NCBI GenBank assembly: GCA_903789665.1
Contig: CAIFEX010000012.1
Coordinates: 18,450-82,449, forward strand
Length of the DNA stretch: 64,000 nucleotides
Direction of reading: 5' to 3'
From: an uncultured Clostridium sp.
GTDB taxonomy: Bacteria > Bacillota > Clostridia > Clostridiales > Clostridiaceae
Position numbers and translations under genes: made by a program. This document shows positions 28,127 through 36,211 of the stretch, one piece after another (position 1 is the stretch's first letter; each line of letters opens with the position of its first letter). Below the pieces are notes generated by a model. The model saw nothing but the letters and a program-made list of their open reading frames with translations, did not search any database and was not told the origin of the DNA.

Positions 28127-29278
28127 ATGATATATGTGATTGGCATATTATGCATGCTTGTATTTGCTGCAGTGAATTTATATATTGGAATAACTATTTT
28201 TGAAACTTTTAGATATTTTATGCCATCTGTGAATTCATATATCTATTGGACTATATTTTTGCTTATTGTACTTTCATTTTTTATAGGAAAGCTTTCAAAA
28301 AAAATTCTACCTGAGTCTGCAAGTAAAATATTCTATACAATAGGCTGTTATTGGATGGCTGCAATCTTTTATTTTATAATGGCCGTGGTGGTATTTCAAA
28401 TTATCAATTTGCTTCATTACTTTTTTCCCTGCATTTATATTTATGACAGAGTTCGATGGAAGGCCATATTTTATACTATTTCAATGTCGGTTATCTCTAT
28501 TGTTTTGATAGATGGTACCTATAATGCCAATTCAATAAAACTGTCCAAGTACGATTTACAGGTTGAGAAGGATATGACGGGTGTTGAAAAATTGAATATA
28601 GTAATGGTGTCTGATATTCATGCAGGTAGAATAATAGGGAAAAACAGGCTGGTAAAACTGGTGAAAAATATAAATCTTGTAAAACCCGATCTGGTCATTT
28701 TGGCAGGTGATGTCATAGATGATGACGTTAATTTGAACGAGCTTGGAGATATACTTGAACCTTTGAAAAATATAAATTCTGTCTATGGTGTATATGCAGT
28801 ACTTGGAAATCATGAATATATAGGTGGAAATACAGATTACATGGTGCGGGAGTATAGAAAATTGAATATAAAATTGTTGGTAGATGAGCCTGAGGATGTG
28901 GACGGCAAATTTTATATAATAGGACGAAACGATACGGCCTGCAGGAATTTTACAGGCAGGGAGAGAAAAGACATATTTCAGCTGGCAGAAGAATGTGACA
29001 GAACTAAATTGTTGATAACAGTAGATCATAAGCCGATAGATCTGAAAAATTGTAAAAATGCAGGAATAGATATTCAGTTTTCCGGGCATACCCACAGGGG
29101 CCAATTATATCCTTTGAATTTTATAACCAGAAAAATTTTTAAAATTGACTGGGGGCATTTAGAGGACTGTGGATTTAATATCATAGTTTCTTCAGGTTTT
29201 GGGACCTGGGGGCCACCGGTGAGGGTTCACAGCAGATCTGAGATCGTTCAAGTCGTTTTGAGGGGAGCTTCAGTTTAG
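28127..29278 (+). CDS. Membrane-bound metallophosphoesterase
   Basis: Three to four N-terminal membrane segments (about 1-130) precede a calcineurin-like phosphoesterase domain. Metal ligands are in VSDIHAGR, AGDVIDDD, LGNHEYIGG, TVDHKP and FSGHTHRGQ. It resembles YkuE/YaeI-type enzymes, some of which hydrolyse UDP-diacylglucosamine-like lipids. I start at ATG 28127 because AAGGTG at 28115-28120 is then the ribosome site. It is 14 bases after the MATE stop, so probably co-transcribed. Confidence 0.88.
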   Translation: MIYVIGILCMLVFAAVNLYIGITIFETFRYFMPSVNSYIYWTIFLLIVLSFFIGKLSKKILPESASKIFYTIGCYWMAAIFYFIMAVVVFQIINLLHYFFPCIYIYDRVRWKAIFYTISMSVISIVLIDGTYNANSIKLSKYDLQVEKDMTGVEKLNIVMVSDIHAGRIIGKNRLVKLVKNINLVKPDLVILAGDVIDDDVNLNELGDILEPLKNINSVYGVYAVLGNHEYIGGNTDYMVREYRKLNIKLLVDEPEDVDGKFYIIGRNDTACRNFTGRERKDIFQLAEECDRTKLLITVDHKPIDLKNCKNAGIDIQFSGHTHRGQLYPLNFITRKIFKIDWGHLEDCGFNIIVSSGFGTWGPPVRVHSRSEIVQVVLRGASV

Positions 29279-29308
29279 AGATTTTTGATAAAAAGGGGGC
29301 AGTTTTTA

Positions 29309-31006
29309 GTGGATGAAGGCCGGGAAACCCATGTATTGGGTGAAAAATACGAAAAATCTATGAATTCAGAGGAGAGGAAAAAAAAGGGCAGCTTCTATAC
29401 TCCGTATCATATAGTGGATTACATAGTTAAAAATATTATGTATGATTTGGATGTTAGAAAAAATCCTTTCATAAAGGTACTGGATCCTTCCTGCGGCAGT
29501 GGATATTTTTTAATAAGAGCGTATGAAATTCTAATAGAAAAATTCAGCAAAAACTTAAAATTTATAAGAGAAAATTTTAAAAATGAAAATTATAAAATCA
29601 AAGACAAGTATGGGATTAGATATGTAAAGGGCACGGAATATTGGCAGTATTCGAATTTGAGTTATCACGTACTGACAAAATGCATATATGGGGCCGATAT
29701 AGATGAATTTGCCGTAAAACTGGCAAAAATAAATTTATGCAATAAAAGTGGAGCCGATATAGGACTTGAACACAATATCATATGCTGTAACAGTTTGATA
29801 AAATGGGAGAAGGGCGATGGCAAGAAACAATGCTGCGGCCTGAAGCCTGAAGAAATATCTGAATTCTGGGAGAGAAAATATGACTGCATACTTGGAAATC
29901 CACCATGGATATCTCTTAGCAGGAAATATAAAAAGAACATAGAGAATTATTTGGTGGATTACTATGTTGAAAATTACGGCGGCAATACCTATTTACCTAA
30001 TTTATATGAATATTTTATAAAAAGATCTATGGAACTTTTAACACCTCACGGAAGGTTTGGATTTATAGTTCCGGACAGGTTGGCCAGTAATCTTTGCTAC
30101 AGGGATTTTAGAAGGAGCCTGCTTGAAAATTATAGTATATTGAACTTGACTTTTGGAATAAAATTTCCAAGGGTGAATGCTGACTCTATGATAATTATAG
30201 TTGAAAACAACGCCAGGAAGCATAATAGAGTGAACATCGACATATGTGAAAAGAGGGTATATACTGTAAGCCAGCAGCAGTATCTAGGGAACCTGAATTT
30301 TGAATTTTCCCACTGCTGTAGTTCCAATAGCCTGTTTTTAAAGAAGCATATTGAAGAATCCAGTAAAAAACTTTCCGACATATGCAGCACTTTCACCGGT
30401 TTTATAGGCTGCAGTGCTAAAATCACTTCAAATAGGGCAAGCTGCAGACAGATAGAGGTACTGAAAGGTGAAAATGTAGGGAAATTTAAAATATCCGGCA
30501 ACTTTTATTATGACTTTATTCCTGAAAATATAAAGGGCGGGACCAAGGATATGAAAAAGCTTGCCAGAAAGAATAAAATAATTATCAGGAAAACCGGGAA
30601 AAACTTAATTGCCGCCCTGGACCCCAGGGGGTATATAATAGAACAGTCACTGTATGGAATAATATGCAAGAATAGAGATTTTACATCCCTCTATATTTTG
30701 GGAATATTGAATTCCACACTAATACAGTGGTATTATCTCAATTTTTTAATAACAAATATCAATTCAACCCCTCAAATAAAAAAATACAGCCTGGATCAGA
30801 TACCTGTACATGAGTGCGGTTTGCGGGAAAAATCAGAAGTGGAAAAATTAGTACATAAAATAATATGTGGAAATGGAGAAGAGAATTTGTCTGAGAAAAA
30901 ATTGGACGAATTCGTGTTTGATCTATATAATATTGACTGTAAGCAGAGATCTTTCATAGTAAATGAGGTAAAGACGGCGAAAAAACGTGGGGGGAATGGT
31001 ATGTGA
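29309..31006 (+). CDS. Orphan Eco57I/TaqI-like adenine DNA methyltransferase
   Basis: Motif I (LDPSCGSGYFL at about 60), a second SAM motif (YGADIDEFAVKLAKINL) and the catalytic motif IV NPPW (about 190) mark an N6-adenine DNA methyltransferase. The C-terminal half looks like a TaqI-like target-recognition domain (IPVHECGL). No restriction endonuclase is next to it, so it is either an orphan or one that has lost its partner. Start GTG 29309, 9 bases after AAAGGGGG. It follows the phosphoesterase by 30 bases. Confidence 0.85.
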   Translation: MDEGRETHVLGEKYEKSMNSEERKKKGSFYTPYHIVDYIVKNIMYDLDVRKNPFIKVLDPSCGSGYFLIRAYEILIEKFSKNLKFIRENFKNENYKIKDKYGIRYVKGTEYWQYSNLSYHVLTKCIYGADIDEFAVKLAKINLCNKSGADIGLEHNIICCNSLIKWEKGDGKKQCCGLKPEEISEFWERKYDCILGNPPWISLSRKYKKNIENYLVDYYVENYGGNTYLPNLYEYFIKRSMELLTPHGRFGFIVPDRLASNLCYRDFRRSLLENYSILNLTFGIKFPRVNADSMIIIVENNARKHNRVNIDICEKRVYTVSQQQYLGNLNFEFSHCCSSNSLFLKKHIEESSKKLSDICSTFTGFIGCSAKITSNRASCRQIEVLKGENVGKFKISGNFYYDFIPENIKGGTKDMKKLARKNKIIIRKTGKNLIAALDPRGYIIEQSLYGIICKNRDFTSLYILGILNSTLIQWYYLNFLITNINSTPQIKKYSLDQIPVHECGLREKSEVEKLVHKIICGNGEENLSEKKLDEFVFDLYNIDCKQRSFIVNEVKTAKKRGGNGM

Positions 31007-31209
31007 TAACTTTATTTTGCATTTTATTTATAATATTGATATTTTGTTTGCTTCTGTCCATAGTTGGAATCATAGTTTTTCCCATTATCGGATTTGTGAT
31101 AGCCATAGTATTTTTTGCAGCTGTAGTTGGTATTGTATTTAAAATTGTATTTTCCATTCCTTTTTTAATTTTTGCTGTAATACTGCTGGCAGTTTATATG
31201 CTTAGATAG
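31003..31209 (+). CDS. Small hydrophobic membrane protein
   Basis: This 68-residue, almost entirely hydrophobic protein has two to three membrane segments. It starts with GTG in a 4-base ATGTGA overlap with the methyltransferase stop, and GGGG lies upstream, which supports coupled translation. The function is unknown. Confidence 0.5.
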   Translation: MITLFCILFIILIFCLLLSIVGIIVFPIIGFVIAIVFFAAVVGIVFKIVFSIPFLIFAVILLAVYMLR

Positions 31210-31291
31210 AGACAATATGGTATAAATATTCGCCATGTAGTGAACTATAAATAAGACAGGTTTTTTATGGTATTTATGTGTGGGAATGTTA

Positions 31292-31320
31292 TTGACTTAT
31301 TATGTGTATGATGTTAATAT
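31292..31320 (+). promoter_or_regulatory. Promoter of the purine permease
   Basis: TTGACT (31292-31297), 17 bases, TAATAT (31315-31320) preceded by TGT, an extended -10. The same TGTTAATAT element and spacing recur in front of purE. Confidence 0.7.
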
Positions 31321-31353
31321 AATTACGTAAATTTAATAAATTCTTTAGAAGAA

Positions 31354-31424
31354 CATTCGTATAATCTTGATATAATACGGTTCAAGAGTTTCTACCAGGA
31401 GACCAAAACTCCTGACTATGAGTG
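31354..31424 (+). promoter_or_regulatory. Guanine riboswitch aptamer
   Basis: P1 forms between CATTCGTAT (31354-31362) and the CTATGAGTG end. The conserved core is present: ATAATCTTGATATAATACGG, GTTTCTACC and GACTATG. The specificity base in GACTATG is C, which is the guanine/hypoxanthine type rather than adenine (U). Confidence 0.93.
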
Positions 31425-31453
31425 GATTCCAGGGAGAAAATATTTTTAAGTGT

Positions 31454-31497
31454 TTTCTAATTTGGATTATTCCATAATTCATGTTAGAAATTTTTTT
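31454..31497 (+). terminator. Riboswitch-controlled terminator
   Basis: TTTCTAA (31454-31460) pairs with TTAGAAA (31484-31490); TGGA/TCCA forms an inner helix, and seven T follow. It ends just before the GGAGGT ribosome site of the permease. This fits an OFF switch when guanine is bound. Confidence 0.7.
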
Positions 31498-31514
31498 ATT
31501 TTGGAGGTATTTAC

Positions 31515-32921
31515 ATGGAAGTTAAAAAATCTAGACTGGACTCATTTTTTAAGCTAACTGAGAATCACACTGATGTAAAAACAGAAATTTTAGCGGGCTT
31601 TACTACTTTTATCACTATGGCCTATATAATTTTTGTGAACCCAAGTGTGCTTATGCAGGCCGGCATGAACACCAGAAATCTTATGGGGGATGCTGCAGTC
31701 AAAGCAGGACTTTCTGCAATCAATGATCCTATAGTAGCATCAATATTTGTAGCAACTTGTATAGCAGCGGCTGTCGGAACTTTTGTAATGGCACTTTATG
31801 CGAATCTTCCCTTTGCACAGGCACCTGGCATGGGATTGAATGCATTTTTTACATATAGTGTTTGTATAGGAATGGGATACAGGTGGCAGCAGGCACTGGC
31901 GGCTGTTTTAGTATCGGGAATAATATTTATAATAATTACGGTTACATCTATTAGAGAAAAAATTGTCGATGCCCTTCCGTATAATTTAAAACTTGCCATA
32001 TCGGGCGGAATAGGATTGTTTATAGCACTTATAGGCCTTAAAAATGCAGGTATCGTCGTATCTGATCCCGCTACTCTGGTGGCTTTTGGAAAGCTGACTA
32101 CACCTCATGTACTTGTTGCAATCATAGGTATTTTAATTACAACCATACTCATGGCAAGAAATGTCAAAGGATCCATACTTATAGGGATAATTTTAACCAC
32201 CATAATTGGCATACCCTTTGGTGTAACGCATACTTCGGGAATAAAGCTCATAAGTGCCCCGCCTTCGCTGGCACCTACATTTTTTGCATTTGATTTTAAA
32301 GGCCTCCTTGGAATAGGGAAAGCAGGCTTGGTAGGTGCCATCAGCAGTTTGGTCATGGTAATCATAACTTTTACGCTGGTGGATCTGTTTGATACTATAG
32401 GCACGCTTGTGGGAACAGCCGAGAAAGCAGGCATGGTTGATGAAAACGGAAAAGTCAAGAACATGCACAAAGCACTTTTGTCAGATGCACTGGCAACTAC
32501 TGTAGGCTCTCTTCTTGGAACAAGTACAGTGAATACATATGTGGAATCCACTGCCGGTGTTACGGCAGGAGGAAGAACTGGTCTCACGTCCTTTACTGTG
32601 GGAATACTTTTTATACTTTCACTGTTCTTTTCTGGATTGGTCGGCATAGTTCCCACTGAAGCTACAGCCCCGGCACTTATAATCGTAGGTGCACTTATGA
32701 TGGGAGTAGTTACTAAAATAGATTTCAGTGATTTTACAGAAGCACTTCCGGCATTTTTCGCCATAGCTTTTATGCCATTTAGTTACAGTATAGCAAATGG
32801 TATTGCGGCGGCTATAATATTTTATCCGATTGTCAAGGTGGTTACAGGTAGATATAAGGAAGTTCATCCGATAGTATATGTACTTGCCGCTCTTTTCATA
32901 TTCAGGTTTGCAATGCTTTAA
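31515..32921 (+). CDS. NCS2 guanine/hypoxanthine permease
   Basis: This AzgA/PbuG-type NCS2 transporter has 468 residues and about 13 membrane segments. Signatures include AQAPGMGLNAFFTYSVC at about 97, FTLVDLFDTIGTLVGTA at about 285 and ESTAGVTAGGRTGLTS at about 340. It imports guanine or hypoxanthine by proton symport. The guanine riboswitch and terminator in its leader show repression by its own substrate, in parallel with the pur operon. Confidence 0.94.
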   Translation: MEVKKSRLDSFFKLTENHTDVKTEILAGFTTFITMAYIIFVNPSVLMQAGMNTRNLMGDAAVKAGLSAINDPIVASIFVATCIAAAVGTFVMALYANLPFAQAPGMGLNAFFTYSVCIGMGYRWQQALAAVLVSGIIFIIITVTSIREKIVDALPYNLKLAISGGIGLFIALIGLKNAGIVVSDPATLVAFGKLTTPHVLVAIIGILITTILMARNVKGSILIGIILTTIIGIPFGVTHTSGIKLISAPPSLAPTFFAFDFKGLLGIGKAGLVGAISSLVMVIITFTLVDLFDTIGTLVGTAEKAGMVDENGKVKNMHKALLSDALATTVGSLLGTSTVNTYVESTAGVTAGGRTGLTSFTVGILFILSLFFSGLVGIVPTEATAPALIIVGALMMGVVTKIDFSDFTEALPAFFAIAFMPFSYSIANGIAAAIIFYPIVKVVTGRYKEVHPIVYVLAALFIFRFAML

Positions 32922-33031
32922 ATTGTAAACATTGATGAAATATTAGTATATAAGGTTGAAATTTCCTCATTAATAAACTATTATATTATAAATGACGTTG
33001 TATAAATAACAAGTGATAGGTGGTTTTTTAA

Positions 33032-33613
33032 ATGAGCCGGAAATTGAAGTTTGCAGTGTGTTTTGTCACCATAGTGTTTATGGCTGTTTTGCTGACGGAA
33101 TTTCAAATAGTGTTTTTTGGAGAAGATACCAAACCTGAAAAATCGGACTGCATAATTGTGTTGGGATGCAGAGTATATGGCATTACACCCAGTCCGTTTC
33201 TAATTGGAAGATTGAACAGAGGACTTGAGCTTTATCAAAATGGCTATGGAAACTATATTATTGTGTCTGGAGGAAAGGGCCAGGGAGAAAATATATCTGA
33301 AGCGGAAGCCATGAGGACATATCTGGCATCCAGAGGAATGGACAGCTCCAGAATTATAGTGGAAGACAAATCTGCATCTACTATGGCAAATTTAATAAAC
33401 TCTAAAAAAATAATGGACACGATGGGTTTTAAAACTGCTGTCATAGTATCCAATAAATATCACTTGAAAAGAGCTTCTTTAATGGCAAAGAGCCAGCACA
33501 TAAAGGGAAGCTATGCGGGAGTATTCATGTCTTCCTATAAAATGAGGGAAATTGGTGGATATATCAGGGAAATACCTGCCATTTGGAAATATTATCTTCT
33601 AAAGGCTAGTTAA
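33032..33613 (+). CDS. YdcF/SanA-like DUF218 protein
   Basis: An N-terminal membrane anchor (about 7-28) leads into a DUF218 domain: IIVLGCRVYG at about 45, VSGGKGQGENISEAEAM at about 78, and SNKYHLKRA at about 147. DUF218 proteins such as SanA and ElyC affect envelope integrity. Their enzymatic activity is not established. A single gene with GGTGG upstream and a terminator 24 bases after the stop. Confidence 0.85.
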   Translation: MSRKLKFAVCFVTIVFMAVLLTEFQIVFFGEDTKPEKSDCIIVLGCRVYGITPSPFLIGRLNRGLELYQNGYGNYIIVSGGKGQGENISEAEAMRTYLASRGMDSSRIIVEDKSASTMANLINSKKIMDTMGFKTAVIVSNKYHLKRASLMAKSQHIKGSYAGVFMSSYKMREIGGYIREIPAIWKYYLLKAS

Positions 33614-33636
33614 AATCCGGTTTCAACTGTTAGATT

Positions 33637-33682
33637 AAAAAACAAACTGCCCTGCAGTTAACCGCAGGGCAGTTTGTTTTTT
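33637..33682. terminator. Strong bidirectional terminator
   Basis: A 19-base perfect stem (33637-33655 with 33664-33682, core ACTGCCCTGC/GCAGGGCAGT) has an A tract on one side and a T tract on the other. It is shared by the convergent DUF218 gene and the small minus-strand gene, whose stop codon abuts it. Confidence 0.92.
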
Positions 33683-33873
33683 TAATCTACAAAGCTATTC
33701 CAGTAATTTGAATAATCCAGTACTATTGAATCTGATTTTGCATCTCCTACATTGTAACAATAAGCCAGTTCTTTTATAAAATCTTTTGCTGAAAGTCCCG
33801 ACTCGGAGATTATGTCATCAATTTGTTCTCGCAGATTTTCAGGTATTTTGGAAATACAGGAAGTAGTATTCAT
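33682..33873 (-). CDS. Small protein, function unknown
   Basis: The frame opens further upstream, but ATG 33873 has a strong GGGGGG-type ribosome site about 8 bases before it, so the product is 63 residues. It contains KIPENLREQIDDIISESG, which looks helical and faintly like a ribbon-helix-helix or coat-associated peptide. I do not recognise a family. Confidence 0.55.
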   Translation of the reverse strand: MNTTSCISKIPENLREQIDDIISESGLSAKDFIKELAYCYNVGDAKSDSIVLDYSNYWNSFVD

Positions 33874-34007
33874 TTTGATAATCCCCCCTAAGGATATTAA
33901 TATATTATATACTATATTCTCATGATAAGCTATATATAACTCATATTGTACCTTAAATGTAGCACTTTGCTTGTAACATGTCAATAAAGAATAGCCTACT
34001 TTTTGTT

Positions 34008-34589
34008 TTATGCTAGAGATTTAAAAAAATTTATTGTACACTCGGCCATCAATTCATGTCCTAGTGTAGAGGGATGCAGGCCATCTACAAACAGTCGGTT
34101 TGCACCTATGTCCTTTAATTTTTCACGAAAGCAGTCATAATAATCTATATAGTGAAATTTGTTCTCATCACAAAAACTTATTATCCAATTTCTATAGTTC
34201 TCCTGAAGTTTGTTTATCTTATTATAATTCAAGGTGCTGTCCCATTTTTTTTCAGCCATGAGTTTGTCTACAGCAGGTTCTATGCCTATTATTGAAATTA
34301 TTTTATAATTTACTGCATCTTTTACAATGAGTGTTATATTGTCTGTTACTATTTTTAAAGATCTATTGCTCATAAAATCATTACTTCCGCCCATGATGAT
34401 GACATAATTGGGATGATTTTTTATTACGTCTTCATAAGAACGGGATAACATTCCGGAGGTTGTATCTCCATTTGCGCCTTTATTTAAGACCTCCATTTGA
34501 AGGGGCTCTTTTATGAGTGACACCCAGTTTTCCTTTGCAGGAACACCATATCCAAAAGTTAAACTGTCTCCTATGCATACTAATTTCAT
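34008..34589 (-). CDS. SGNH/GDSL-type esterase or lipase
   Basis: The four SGNH blocks are visible: GDSLTFGYG at residue 7, the KGANGDTTSGM glycine block, GGSNDF at about 66, and VDGLHPSTLGHELMA near the C-terminus with the catalytic Asp and His. Such enzymes hydrolyse acyl esters or thioesters. There is no signal peptide, so it acts in the cytoplasm. It has 193 residues and a strong AAGGAGG site before the ATG. Confidence 0.9.
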   Translation of the reverse strand: MKLVCIGDSLTFGYGVPAKENWVSLIKEPLQMEVLNKGANGDTTSGMLSRSYEDVIKNHPNYVIIMGGSNDFMSNRSLKIVTDNITLIVKDAVNYKIISIIGIEPAVDKLMAEKKWDSTLNYNKINKLQENYRNWIISFCDENKFHYIDYYDCFREKLKDIGANRLFVDGLHPSTLGHELMAECTINFFKSLA

Positions 34590-34745
34590 CTTTGAATACC
34601 TCCTTGTTTTATTCAGCTTTTATAATTAATGTTATAATTATGTTTTTTTAAGGATAATGTTCGATATGATACGAACATTGTTATTGTTAATTGAAATACA
34701 ATTTTAATTTAGACGAATATTATAAGATAAATTAAAATTAATATA

Positions 34746-34774
34746 TTGAATTATACAATTTCCTATGTTAATAT
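34746..34774 (+). promoter_or_regulatory. Promoter of the pur operon
   Basis: TTGAAT (34746-34751), 17 bases, TAATAT (34769-34774) with upstream TGT. It is near-identical in layout to the promoter of the NCS2 permease. Confidence 0.7.
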
Positions 34775-34803
34775 AATTATATCAGAAATAAATATAAATG
34801 TAG

Positions 34804-34873
34804 TATCCATATAATCCTAATAATCTGGTTTAGGAGTTTCTACAGGAAACCGTAAATTTCCCGTCTATGGATT
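34804..34873 (+). promoter_or_regulatory. Purine (guanine-type) riboswitch aptamer of purE
   Basis: P1 is ATCCATA (34805-34811) with TATGGAT (34866-34872). P2 is CCTAA with TTAGG. GTTTCTAC forms J2/3, and P3 is GGAAA/TTTCC around the canonical CCGTAAA loop. The specificity base is C (guanine type). J3/1 reads TCT where ACT is usual, and an A-C mismatch sits at the base of P3. Confidence 0.88.
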
Positions 34874-34898
34874 GAGTTGTGAAATCACTCATTTTTAG

Positions 34899-34941
34899 GA
34901 TTCTTAGAAATTTACGGCTGTAGATTTCTAAGAATCTTTTT
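34899..34941 (+). terminator. Riboswitch-controlled terminator of the pur operon
   Basis: GATTCTTAGAAAT (from 34899) pairs with ATTTCTAAGAATC (34924-34936), followed by five T. Its 5' arm contains GAAATTTACGG (34907-34917). That is the exact complement of CCGTAAATTTC in aptamer P3 (34850-34860), giving a visible antiterminator alternative. Confidence 0.9.
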
Positions 34942-34987
34942 GATTTAGTCAATTGTAAATTGTTAATTGTAAAAGGAGGATGTATTT

Positions 34988-35467
34988 ATGAAAGTAGCAA
35001 TTATATTTGGCAGTAGTTCTGACATAGATAAGATGAAAGGTGCAGCTAAAGTTCTAAAAGAATTTGGTATAGAATATAAAGCTTATATCCTGTCTGCCCA
35101 TAGAGTCCCGGAAAAACTTTTGGAAACTGTGAAGAAACTGGAAAATGACGGCTGTGAATGCATAATTTCTGGAGCAGGTCTTGCGGCCCATCTTCCAGGA
35201 GTCATTGCAGCAAATACCACATTGCCGGTTATAGGAGTTCCACTTAATGCAGCAGTTGGAGGACTTGATTCTTTGTTTTCAATAGTGCAGATGCCGAAAT
35301 CAATACCTGTAGCTACAGTTGGAATAAACAACAGCTATAACGCAGGTATGCTTGCAGTTGAGATTTTAGCACTTAAATATTCTGAAATTAGGGATAAATT
35401 GCTTAAGTATAGAAAAGATATGAAAGAAAAATTTATAAATGAAAATGGAAAAGGAGTGGAATTATAA
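34988..35467 (+). CDS. purE: N5-carboxyaminoimidazole ribonucleotide mutase
   Basis: PurE class I converts N5-CAIR to CAIR in purine biosynthesis. The motif [10 protein letters not shown] at residue 7, the SAHRVPE loop at about 36 and [14 protein letters not shown] at about 60 are clear. It has 159 residues and an AAAGGAGG ribosome site. It is the first gene of the riboswitch-controlled purECFMNHD operon. Confidence 0.97.
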   Translation: MKVAIIFGSSSDIDKMKGAAKVLKEFGIEYKAYILSAHRVPEKLLETVKKLENDGCECIISGAGLAAHLPGVIAANTTLPVIGVPLNAAVGGLDSLFSIVQMPKSIPVATVGINNSYNAGMLAVEILALKYSEIRDKLLKYRKDMKEKFINENGKGVEL

Positions 35468-35468
35468 A

Positions 35469-36176
35469 ATGGAAAAGGAAAAAATGATTTACGAGGGAAA
35501 GGCAAAAAAAGTTTATGATACTGATGATAAAGATAAGGTTATAATTTATTATAAAGACGATGCTACAGCTTTTAACGGACAGAAGAAAGGGCAGATTCAA
35601 GACAAGGGTGTAATGAACAACACAATCACTTCCATGCTGTTTGAGCTTCTTGAAAAACATGGGATACAGACTCATTTTGAAAAAAAATTGAGCAACAGGG
35701 AACAGCTTTGCAAAAAAGTAGACATAATTCCTCTGGAAGTCATAGTGAGGAACGTAGCAGCAGGAAGTATGGCAAAGAGACTTGGATTAAAAGAAGGGAC
35801 ACCTCTCAAGACTACGGTGTATGAATTGAGCTATAAAAATGATGAACTGGGTGATCCGCTTATAAACGACTACCATGCAGTTGGAATTGGAATTGCCACT
35901 TTTGATGAATTGAAGACCATATATGATATGACAAAAAAGGTAAATGATGTTTTGAAGGAGTTCTTTTTGAAGCAGGGAATAAAACTCATTGATTTTAAAA
36001 TTGAATTTGGAAAATTTAACGGTAAAATACTTTTGGCTGATGAAATATCGCCGGATACCTGCAGACTGTGGGATGCAAAGACAAATGAAAAATTGGATAA
36101 GGATAGATTTAGAAGAGATTTGGGAAATGTGAAGGAAGCTTATGAGGAGATATTGAAGAGAATAAGTAGTAAATAA
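35469..36176 (+). CDS. purC: SAICAR synthetase
   Basis: PurC joins CAIR and aspartate with [12 protein letters not shown] opens the protein, and [15 protein letters not shown] at about 96 and [14 protein letters not shown] at about 195 are signature motifs. ATG 35469 is preferred over the in-frame ATG 35439, because AAAGGAGTGG lies between them. It follows the purE stop by one base. Confidence 0.97.
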   Translation: MEKEKMIYEGKAKKVYDTDDKDKVIIYYKDDATAFNGQKKGQIQDKGVMNNTITSMLFELLEKHGIQTHFEKKLSNREQLCKKVDIIPLEVIVRNVAAGSMAKRLGLKEGTPLKTTVYELSYKNDELGDPLINDYHAVGIGIATFDELKTIYDMTKKVNDVLKEFFLKQGIKLIDFKIEFGKFNGKILLADEISPDTCRLWDAKTNEKLDKDRFRRDLGNVKEAYEEILKRISSK

Positions 36177-36211
36177 ATCCTTGTTGTATGGGTATAAAAG
36201 GAGAGAATTTT

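Noticed and set aside
32105..32764. Minus-strand open frame of 219 codons
   Set aside because: Shadow of the NCS2 permease gene; no recognisable motif.
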